NCBI GenBank assembly: GCA_013813215.1
Contig: JACCSC010000066.1
Location: 1-5,213 of the forward strand
Direction of reading: 5' to 3'
DNA length: 5,213 nt
Source: Geodermatophilaceae bacterium
Lineage (GTDB): Bacteria; Actinomycetota; Actinomycetes; Mycobacteriales; Geodermatophilaceae
Shown: positions 1 through 5,213 of the stretch, one piece after another
How positions within the stretch are numbered: position 1 is the stretch's first letter
How the letters are laid out: each line of letters begins with the position of its first letter
Notes under the pieces: generated by a model
Databases searched by the model: none
The model's input: the letters and a program-made list of their open reading frames with translations, nothing else
What the model was told of the DNA's origin: nothing
Position numbers and translations under genes: made by a program

Positions 1-2
1 CG

Positions 3-1952
3 GCCTGGCTGGTCGAGCGGCTGCAGCGGCCGACGCTGATCATCGCCCCGAACAAGACGCTGGCCGCGCAGCTGGCCAACGAGTTCCGCGAGCTGCTGCC
101 GAACAACGCGGTGGAGTACTTCGTCTCGTACTACGACTACTACCAGCCCGAGGCCTACGTCCCGCAGACGGACACCTACATCGAGAAGGACTCCTCGATC
201 AACGACGAGGTCGAGCGGCTGCGACACTCGGCCACGATGAGCCTGCTCACCCGGCGGGACGTCGTCGTGGTGGCCACCGTCTCCTGTATCTACGGCCTCG
301 GCACGCCGCAGGAGTACCTGAACCGGGCGGCCCGGCTGCAGGTGGGCCAGGAGGTCGACAGGGACTGGCTGCTGCGCCGGCTCGTCGACATCAACTACTC
401 GCGCAACGACCTGTCCTTCACCCGCGGCACGTTCCGGGTGCGCGGGGACACGATCGAGATCTTCCCGGCCTACGAGGAGCTGGCCTTCCGGGTCGAGATG
501 TTCGGCGACGAGGTCGAGCGGCTGTACTTCCTGCATCCGCTGACCGGCGAGGTCGTCCGCGAGGTCGAGGAGATCTTCATCTTCCCGGCGACGCACTACG
601 TGGCCGGGCCGGAGCGGATGGAGCGCGCCATCGCCTCGATCGAGGCCGAGCTGGTCGAGCGGCTGGCTGAACTCGACAAGCAGGGCAAGCTGCTGGAGGC
701 GCAGCGGCTACGGATGCGTACGACGTACGACGTGGAGATGATGCGCCAGGTCGGGTTCTGCTCGGGCATCGAGAACTACTCCCGGCACATCGACGCCCGG
801 GCGCCGGGGTCGGCGGGCTCGTGCCTGCTGGACTACTTCCCCGAGGACTTCCTGTTGGTCATCGACGAGTCGCACGTCACCGTCCCGCAGATCGGCGGGA
901 TGTACGAGGGGGACATGAGCCGCAAGCGGACGCTGGTCGACCACGGCTTCCGGCTGCCGTCAGCGGTGGACAACCGGCCGCTGAAGTTCGAGGAGTTCCT
1001 CGACCGGATCGGCGACACCGTCTACATGTCCGCCACCCCGGGTCCCTACGAGCTGGGGCGGGCCAAGGGCGAGTTCGTCGAGCAGGTGATCCGGCCGACC
1101 GGCCTGGTCGACCCGGAAGTGATCGTCAAGCCGACCAAGGGTCAGATCGACGATCTGGTGCACGAGATCCGGGTCCGCGCCGAGCGGGACGAGCGGGTGC
1201 TGGTCACCACCCTGACCAAGAAGATGTCCGAGGACCTCACCGACTACCTGCTCGAGCTGGGCATCCGGGTCCGCTACCTGCACTCGGAGGTCGACACGCT
1301 GCGTCGGGTCGAGCTGCTGCGCGAGCTGCGCAAGGGCGACTTCGACGTGCTGGTCGGGATCAACCTGCTGCGGGAGGGGCTGGACCTGCCCGAGGTGTCG
1401 CTGGTCTCCATCCTGGACGCGGACAAGGAGGGCTTCCTGCGTTCGGGGACCTCGCTGATCCAGACCATCGGCCGGGCGGCGCGCAACGTCTCCGGTCAGG
1501 TGCACATGTACGCCGACCGGATCACGCCGTCCATGGCTAAGGCGATCGACGAGACGAACCGGCGGCGAGCCAAGCAGGTGGCCTACAACGAGGAGCGGGG
1601 CGTCGACCCGCAGCCGCTGCGCAAGCAGATCAACGACATCCTGGACGGCCTCTATGACGACGCGGTCGATGCCGACCGGGCTTCGCAGCGCGTGCTGGGC
1701 GGGTCCGGCCGGCAGCAGTCGAGGGGCAAGGCGCCCGTGCCGGGCCTGTCCTCCCGCGTCACCAGGGCGGGCTCGACCTCGCTGGACGTGGCGTCCATGC
1801 CGCGCGCCCAGTTGGCCGACCTGATCCAGCAGCTGTCCGACCAGATGCTCGCCGCGGCGCGGGAGCTGCAGTTCGAGCTGGCCGCGCGACTGCGCGACGA
1901 GATCAACGACCTGAAGAGGGAACTGCGCGGGATGGACGCCGCCACCCGCTGA
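3..1952 (+). CDS. uvrB: Excinuclease ABC subunit B (UvrB), 5'-truncated by the window edge
   Basis: UvrB is the damage-verifying helicase-like ATPase of nucleotide excision repair. It is loaded on DNA by UvrA and then recruits UvrC for incision in the cytoplasm. The frame is open from base 3 and gives 649 visible residues. Seen, in visible numbering: the post-Walker A segment APNKTLAAQL (15-24); the beta-hairpin YYDYYQPEAY (43-52) that clamps one DNA strand; the DESH Walker B / motif II (288-291); YMSATPG (341-347); motif V GINLLREGLDLPE (452-464); motif VI QTIGRAARN (487-495) followed by YAD (503-505); and a C-terminal UVR motif helix pair (about 602-642) that binds UvrC in this family. A less conserved linker (about 545-597) precedes the UVR motif. 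The Walker A loop and roughly 50-75 N-terminal residues lie upstream of the window. The GTG at 111 is an internal valine, not the start. Every visible motif is intact, so the gene is very probably functional. Identity is near certain. Confidence 0.98.
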   Translation, partial: AWLVERLQRPTLIIAPNKTLAAQLANEFRELLPNNAVEYFVSYYDYYQPEAYVPQTDTYIEKDSSINDEVERLRHSATMSLLTRRDVVVVATVSCIYGLGTPQEYLNRAARLQVGQEVDRDWLLRRLVDINYSRNDLSFTRGTFRVRGDTIEIFPAYEELAFRVEMFGDEVERLYFLHPLTGEVVREVEEIFIFPATHYVAGPERMERAIASIEAELVERLAELDKQGKLLEAQRLRMRTTYDVEMMRQVGFCSGIENYSRHIDARAPGSAGSCLLDYFPEDFLLVIDESHVTVPQIGGMYEGDMSRKRTLVDHGFRLPSAVDNRPLKFEEFLDRIGDTVYMSATPGPYELGRAKGEFVEQVIRPTGLVDPEVIVKPTKGQIDDLVHEIRVRAERDERVLVTTLTKKMSEDLTDYLLELGIRVRYLHSEVDTLRRVELLRELRKGDFDVLVGINLLREGLDLPEVSLVSILDADKEGFLRSGTSLIQTIGRAARNVSGQVHMYADRITPSMAKAIDETNRRRAKQVAYNEERGVDPQPLRKQINDILDGLYDDAVDADRASQRVLGGSGRQQSRGKAPVPGLSSRVTRAGSTSLDVASMPRAQLADLIQQLSDQMLAAARELQFELAARLRDEINDLKRELRGMDAATR

Positions 1953-1964
1953 CCGCTTTGACGC
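1953..1964. other. 12-bp convergent intergenic gap between uvrB and the amidohydrolase gene
   Basis: The uvrB stop TGA (1950-1952) and the amidohydrolase stop TAA (minus strand, 1967-1965) face each other across only 12 bases. I see no GC-rich hairpin followed by a T tract on either strand here. Any terminator must either lie inside the opposing coding sequence or be factor-dependent. This is consistent with tail-to-tail transcripts that overlap, but transcription itself cannot be seen in the sequence. Confidence 0.85.
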
Positions 1965-3182
1965 TTACTCGGCACCGGCGGGCTCGGCGACCAGCCGGCC
2001 GTCGGCGTACACCTGCCGCACCCGGCCGGTGATCCCCTCGAGGTCCATGGCGTCCCCGTCGAAGACCACGAGGTCCGCCCGCTTGCCGGCTTCGATCGAC
2101 CCGAACTCCTCGTCGACCCCGAGCAGGCGGGCGGCGGACAAGGACGTCGCGTGCCACGCTTGCGCCGGGGACATCCCGCACTCGACCATCAGGCCCAGCT
2201 CGCGCAGGTTCTGCCCGTGCGCGCCCACCCCGCTGTCGGTACCCATCGCCACCGGGACGCCCGCAGTGATGGCGCGGGTGATGGACGCGGTGTGGTCGTC
2301 GATCACCATCCGCGCCTTGTCGATCATGTGCTGGGGCAGGGCTGCCCCGAGGTCGACCAGGTCGAGCACCATTCGTGGCGCGACCAGGGTGGGCACCAGC
2401 CACGTGCCGGCGGTCAGCATCATGTCGATCGCCTCGTCGTCGAGGTAGATCCCGTGCTCGATCGACCGCACGCCGTTGCGGATGGCGACCTTGATCCCCT
2501 CGGTGGCCTGGGCGTGGGCCATGACGAACCGGCCGGCCGCCGTCGCCTCCTCGACCAGGACCGCGATCTCGGCGTCCCGGAACTGCCCGCGCCGGGGGTC
2601 GCTGCGCGGGGACAGCACTCCGCCGCTGGTCGCCACCTTGATTACGTCGGCGCCGTTGCGGATCAGCTCACGGACCTTGCGGCGCATCTCGTCGGGGCCG
2701 TCGACGATGGTCCGTGGCCGGCCCGGGTGGTCGGCGAGCAAGGCGAGTTCGGCGCCGCAGGGCATCCAGGCGTCGCCGTGCCCGCCGGTCTGGCTCAGCA
2801 TGTTCAACGAGATCTGCATCCGCGGGCCGGCGACCAACCCGTTCCGGACCGCCGTGGCCACCCCCAGATCGGCGCCGCCGGCGTCCCGGACGGTCGTGAT
2901 GCCCTGCTCCAGGGTGACCCGGAGGTTGTGGATCGCCTCGTAGAACGGGTAGCTGAACGGCGTCTGCACCATCCTCAGCACGTCGACCCCGCTGAACATC
3001 ACGTGCACGTGACAGTCGAACAGGCCCGGCAAGAGCGTCGTTCCGCTGCAGTCAACCCGCTCGTCGCCGTCCAGATCCGTTCCGACCTCGACGAAGCGAC
3101 CGTCCTCCACCACGACGTCCGCGGGCGCGGGTGCGGAACCCGTGCCGTCGAAGACCCGCCCGCCGCCGTACACCGTTCTCAT
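1965..3182 (-). CDS. Metal-dependent amidohydrolase, COG1228 / prolidase-like subgroup
   Basis: Complete 405-residue amidohydrolase-superfamily enzyme (TIM-barrel metallohydrolase), normal length for the family and probably cytosolic, since no signal peptide is visible. Seen: a small beta-sandwich built from both ends (about 1-52 and 355-405); the metal-binding HVH after strand 1 (H58, H60) in 'GLFDCHVHV'; the candidate carboxylated lysine K182 in 'DVIKVATSGG'; H223 in 'MAHAQ'; H243 in 'SIEHG'; and D316 in 'MGTDSG'. Together these form a full binuclear metal site. The 'TGGHGD' motif (132-137) and the tyrosine after EHG (Y246) are typical of the subgroup that includes characterised Xaa-Pro dipeptidases and related carboxypeptidases. 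The C-terminal 'GSIEAGKRADLVVFDGD' is the usual family ending. The start is fixed: reading upstream from ATG (3182-3180), an in-frame TAA (3221-3219) comes before any other start codon, and AGGG lies 8 bases upstream. The substrate cannot be read from sequence. Dipeptides or N-acyl amino acids are the best guess; another cyclic amide or ester is possible. Confidence 0.9.
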   Translation of the reverse strand: MRTVYGGGRVFDGTGSAPAPADVVVEDGRFVEVGTDLDGDERVDCSGTTLLPGLFDCHVHVMFSGVDVLRMVQTPFSYPFYEAIHNLRVTLEQGITTVRDAGGADLGVATAVRNGLVAGPRMQISLNMLSQTGGHGDAWMPCGAELALLADHPGRPRTIVDGPDEMRRKVRELIRNGADVIKVATSGGVLSPRSDPRRGQFRDAEIAVLVEEATAAGRFVMAHAQATEGIKVAIRNGVRSIEHGIYLDDEAIDMMLTAGTWLVPTLVAPRMVLDLVDLGAALPQHMIDKARMVIDDHTASITRAITAGVPVAMGTDSGVGAHGQNLRELGLMVECGMSPAQAWHATSLSAARLLGVDEEFGSIEAGKRADLVVFDGDAMDLEGITGRVRQVYADGRLVAEPAGAE

Positions 3183-3190
3183 GCCGGGGA

Positions 3191-3194
3191 CCCT
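3191..3194 (-). promoter_or_regulatory. Shine-Dalgarno-like AGGG of the amidohydrolase gene
   Basis: On the minus strand, AGGG sits 8 bases before the ATG at 3182, a good Shine-Dalgarno spacing. It lies within TAGGGT (3195-3190), which also fits the actinobacterial -10 pattern TANNNT at a distance that would start a transcript at or next to the ATG. The same bases can therefore be read as a ribosome site or as the -10 box of a leaderless promoter. Sequence alone does not decide. Confidence 0.55.
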
Positions 3195-3217
3195 AGTGTG
3201 CGCCCTCGGCGAAAGTG

Positions 3218-3232
3218 GTTAGGCGGGCTAAC
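3218..3232. repeat. Short perfect dyad GTTAG-N5-CTAAC, candidate operator
   Basis: GTTAG (3218-3222) and CTAAC (3228-3232) are exact reverse complements separated by GCGGG. The dyad lies near the middle of the divergent intergenic region and is one of its few AT-containing patches. Its size (15 bp) and place would suit a dimeric repressor controlling both genes, but no regulator gene is in the window. A 5-bp arm can occur by chance. Confidence 0.4.
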
Positions 3233-3243
3233 GAGTTGTCGGT

Positions 3244-3247
3244 AGGG
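3244..3247 (+). promoter_or_regulatory. Shine-Dalgarno-like AGGG of the S9 peptidase gene
   Basis: AGGG lies 7 bases before the ATG at 3255, supporting that start. It is embedded in TAGGGT (3243-3248), which also matches TANNNT. If this were a -10 box, transcription would begin about 7 bases later, at the A of the ATG, giving a leaderless message. The in-frame TAG at 3243-3245 closes the reading frame just upstream, so no earlier start is possible. Confidence 0.6.
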
Positions 3248-3254
3248 TGCCGGC

Positions 3255-5213
3255 ATGCTTCCTGCTGACCTGGCGCTCCTTCGCATCCCCGGCGTTCCGA
3301 CCCTGAGCCCGGACGGCCGCCTCGCCGTCGTCCCTGTGACCCGGCTCGACCTCGACGAGAACGAGTACCGCACCCAGCTCTGGCGGGTGCCCACCGACGG
3401 TGGGGCGCCGCGCGTGCTGACCCACGGCACGAAGGACGGCGCCCCCAGCGTCTCGCCGGACGGGCAGTGGCTGGCGTTCCTGCGCGGCGACGACAAGAGC
3501 CGCCCGCAACTGCACGTCATGGCCATGGACGGTGGCGACCCACGCTGCCTGACCGACCAGCCGCTCGGCGCGGGCGCCCCGGTGTGGAGCCCGGACTCGG
3601 CCTCGATCGCCTACGTCGCCCGGGTGCCCGAAGCCGGTCGCTACGGCACCGAGGAGAAGGTCACGCCGGACAAGGAGGCGCCCCGGCTGATCACCGAACT
3701 GCAGTACCGGGTGGACAATCTGGGCTTCACCAACGACCGGCGTCCGCAGCTGTTCGTGATCGACGCCCACGACGAGGACGCCGAGCCGGTCCAGATCAGC
3801 GAGGGTGACTCCGACCACGGCGACGTCACCTGGAGCCCGGACGGCTCCCGGCTGGCCTTTGTCAGCGCCCGGCACGACGACCGCGACCGCGGGCTGGCGC
3901 AGGACGTGTTCACCTGCGCCAGCGACGGCTCCGACGTACGCCGGCTGACCGATACGTCGACGTTCGTCTCCGCCCCGGCGTACAGCCTCGACGGGGCCAG
4001 CGTCTGGTTCCTCGGTTCGGGTGATCTCGGCCCGGAGCGGCTGGACTTCGTGGCCAACCAGGCCGGCCTGTGGTCGGTGCCGGCGGACGGCTCGGCTGCA
4101 CCCACCCGGCACACCGACCCCGAGGCCGACGACCTCTCCGACGGCAACCCGCGGCTGACGGTGACCACCGACGGCGTCCTCGCCGTCCGGTTGAACCGCG
4201 GCGCGGTCGAACTGCTGCGCCTGTCCTCGGACGGCACCGACCGGGAGACCGTGCTCGGCGGCCAGCGGCAGGTCCGCGGTCACGCCGCGGCCGGGGGAGT
4301 GGTGGTGGCCATGGTCGCCGGACCCGACTCGATCGGTGAGGTCGTCGTGCTCCGCGACGGCCAGGAGACGGTGCTCACGAGCTTCGGCGACAAGATCACG
4401 GCGACCGGGCGGCTGCACGAACTCACCGAGTTCACGGCCGAGGCCGACGACGGCTACCCCGTGCACGGCTGGATCGTCCGGCCGTCGGGGGAGGGGCCGC
4501 ACCCGGTCCTGCTCAACGTGCACGGCGGTCCGTTCGCGCAGTACGGCTGGACGCTGTTCGACGAGGCCCAGGTGTACGCCAGCGCCGGGTACGCCGTCGT
4601 CATGTGCAACCCGCGCGGCGCGGCCGGCTACGGCGCGGCGCACGGGCGGGCGATTCGCCACGCGATGGGTGACCGCGACATGGCCGACGTCCTGGCCTTC
4701 CTGGACGCGGCCGTGGCCGAGCCGGACCTGGACGGCGAGCGGGTCGGCGTGATGGGCGGCTCGTACGGCGGGTTCATGACCACCTGGCTGATCGGGCACA
4801 CCGACCGCTTCGTCGCCGCGATCAGCGAGCGGGCCTACAACGAGCCGGTCAGCTTCGTCGGCTCGAGCGATATCGGCTGGTTCTTCCCCGGCGAGTACGC
4901 CGGTACCGACCCCGAACAGATGGCCGCGCAGAGCCCGCTGGCGTTCGTGGACCAGATCAACACGCCGACGATGGTGATCCACTCCGAGCACGACTGGCGC
5001 TGCCCGGTCGAGCAGGGGCAGCGGCTGTTCGTCGCGTTGAAGCTGCGCGGCGTCGAGACCGAGTTGCTGCTCTTCCCGGGCGAGGGCCACGAGCTGTCCC
5101 GGTCCGGGCTGCCATCACACCGGATCGCCCGCTTCGAGCACGTCCTGCGCTGGTGGGGCAAGCACCTGCCCACCTCGGTCAACCCGCCTGCGGCCGAACC
5201 GGTCGCGGAGGAC
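3255..5213 (+). CDS. S9-family serine peptidase (prolyl oligopeptidase / acylaminoacyl-peptidase-like), open at the 3' window edge
   Basis: The frame runs uninterrupted for 653 codons to the last base, without a stop. Seen: an N-terminal beta-propeller (about 1-390) with repeated strand motifs of the PD40/WD40-like type, SPDG at 18-21 and 67-70, SPDS at 112-115, SPDG at 194-197 and SLDG at 244-247. A C-terminal alpha/beta-hydrolase domain (about 405-640) follows, with HGGP (423-426, oxyanion region), NPRG (452-455), the nucleophile S503 in GGSYGG, ERAYN (525-529), SSDIG (537-541), D580 in SEHDWRCP and H612 in GEGHELSRSG. The 32-residue Asp-to-His spacing and the 'HELSRSG' ending point to the S9C-type acylaminoacyl-peptidase / dipeptidyl-peptidase branch. 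Members are usually cytosolic and trim oligopeptides or N-acylated peptides; no signal peptide is seen here. The catalytic domain is complete, so probably only a few tail residues and the stop are missing. An in-frame TAG 12 bases upstream fixes the start. Exact peptide preference is not predictable. Confidence 0.95.
   Translation, partial: MLPADLALLRIPGVPTLSPDGRLAVVPVTRLDLDENEYRTQLWRVPTDGGAPRVLTHGTKDGAPSVSPDGQWLAFLRGDDKSRPQLHVMAMDGGDPRCLTDQPLGAGAPVWSPDSASIAYVARVPEAGRYGTEEKVTPDKEAPRLITELQYRVDNLGFTNDRRPQLFVIDAHDEDAEPVQISEGDSDHGDVTWSPDGSRLAFVSARHDDRDRGLAQDVFTCASDGSDVRRLTDTSTFVSAPAYSLDGASVWFLGSGDLGPERLDFVANQAGLWSVPADGSAAPTRHTDPEADDLSDGNPRLTVTTDGVLAVRLNRGAVELLRLSSDGTDRETVLGGQRQVRGHAAAGGVVVAMVAGPDSIGEVVVLRDGQETVLTSFGDKITATGRLHELTEFTAEADDGYPVHGWIVRPSGEGPHPVLLNVHGGPFAQYGWTLFDEAQVYASAGYAVVMCNPRGAAGYGAAHGRAIRHAMGDRDMADVLAFLDAAVAEPDLDGERVGVMGGSYGGFMTTWLIGHTDRFVAAISERAYNEPVSFVGSSDIGWFFPGEYAGTDPEQMAAQSPLAFVDQINTPTMVIHSEHDWRCPVEQGQRLFVALKLRGVETELLLFPGEGHELSRSGLPSHRIARFEHVLRWWGKHLPTSVNPPAAEPVAED

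Larger units (their letters stand above)
3183..3254. promoter_or_regulatory. Divergent intergenic control region (72 bp)
   Basis: The amidohydrolase (minus) and S9 peptidase (plus) genes start back to back, so this 72-bp stretch probably carries the promoters of both, unless promoters lie inside the opposing genes. Seen: mirrored TAGGGT/AGGG elements just before each ATG, an imperfect inverted repeat spanning both start sites, and a short perfect dyad GTTAG-N5-CTAAC in the middle. No convincing -35 hexamer of the TTGACA type is visible on either strand. Location of promoters here is inference from gene arrangement. Confidence 0.55.
3180..3257. repeat. Imperfect inverted repeat covering both divergent start regions
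   Basis: The left arm CATGCCGGGGACCCTA (3180-3195) and the right arm TAGGGTGCCGGCATG (3243-3257) are reverse complements apart from one mismatch and one extra base in the left arm. Each arm contains a start codon, the spacer and the AGGG element of one gene, so the two translation-start regions are near mirror images. This may reflect a duplicated regulatory target or merely two similar ribosome sites in GC-rich DNA. Confidence 0.6.

Noticed and set aside
111..113. GTG as the possible start of uvrB.
   Set aside because: The 36 codons before it in the same frame encode typical UvrB sequence, including APNKTLAAQL. The GTG codes an internal valine before EYFVSYYDYY, and the real start is outside the window.
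821..1540. Plus-strand 239-codon open frame inside uvrB in another frame.
   Set aside because: It lies wholly within conserved UvrB motifs and its Arg/Ala/Gly/Pro-rich translation shows no domain, so it is a frame-shifted shadow.
1903..2403. Minus-strand 166-codon frame across the uvrB end and the amidohydrolase 3' part.
   Set aside because: It is in a different frame of the same strand as the amidohydrolase gene, has Arg/Gly/Ala-rich content without motifs, and spans the junction of two well-supported genes.
3196..3242. Classical sigma-70 type -35/-10 promoter pairs in the intergenic region.
   Set aside because: No TTGACA-like hexamer at a proper 16-19 base spacing from a TANNNT element is visible on either strand, so I did not call a specific promoter beyond the ambiguous TAGGGT elements.
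2151..3245. Plus-strand open frame of 364 codons opposite the amidohydrolase gene.
   Set aside because: It overlaps a minus-strand gene that has all its metal ligands. The translation is low in recognisable structure and rich in Asp, Val, His, Pro and Arg, as expected of an antisense shadow.
3228..5090. Minus-strand open frame of 620 codons opposite the S9 peptidase gene.
   Set aside because: Its length results from GC-rich codon use on the opposite strand, which removes stops in this antisense frame. The translation is Val/Arg/Gly/Ala/His-rich with no recognisable domain, while the plus-strand frame has a complete catalytic triad and propeller motifs.

Overview
This is a GC-rich bacterial chromosomal segment, with G or C at most third codon positions. 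It most likely comes from an actinomycete (Actinomycetota). The UvrB C-terminus, with a 'SMPRAQLADLI' lead-in and a final 'LKRELRGMDAA', resembles mycobacterial and actinomycete UvrB as I remember them. I cannot place the genus. Nothing mobile, viral or CRISPR-like is visible, and the segment looks like ordinary core or housekeeping sequence.

Layout: (1) From 3 to 1952 (+) lies the excision-repair helicase gene uvrB, cut off at its 5' end by the window edge, so the Walker A motif and true start are missing. (2) After a 12-bp gap, a convergent gene on the minus strand (1965-3182) encodes a complete 405-residue metal-dependent amidohydrolase of the COG1228 / prolidase-like group, with a full set of metal ligands. 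(3) A 72-bp divergent intergenic region (3183-3254) contains two inverted repeats and mirrored translation-start signals. (4) From 3255 (+) to the window edge, an open frame of 653 codons encodes an S9-family (prolyl oligopeptidase / acylaminoacyl-peptidase-like) serine peptidase. It has a beta-propeller, a complete catalytic triad, and no stop codon inside the window.

The amidohydrolase and the S9 peptidase are transcribed away from each other from one short shared control region. Both belong to families that include enzymes acting on short, proline-containing or N-blocked peptides, so a joint role in peptide turnover is plausible but is inference. uvrB is a separate unit that only meets the amidohydrolase gene tail to tail. 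I found no evidence of an undescribed multi-gene system. The most interesting non-coding signal is the symmetrical architecture of the 72-bp divergent promoter region.
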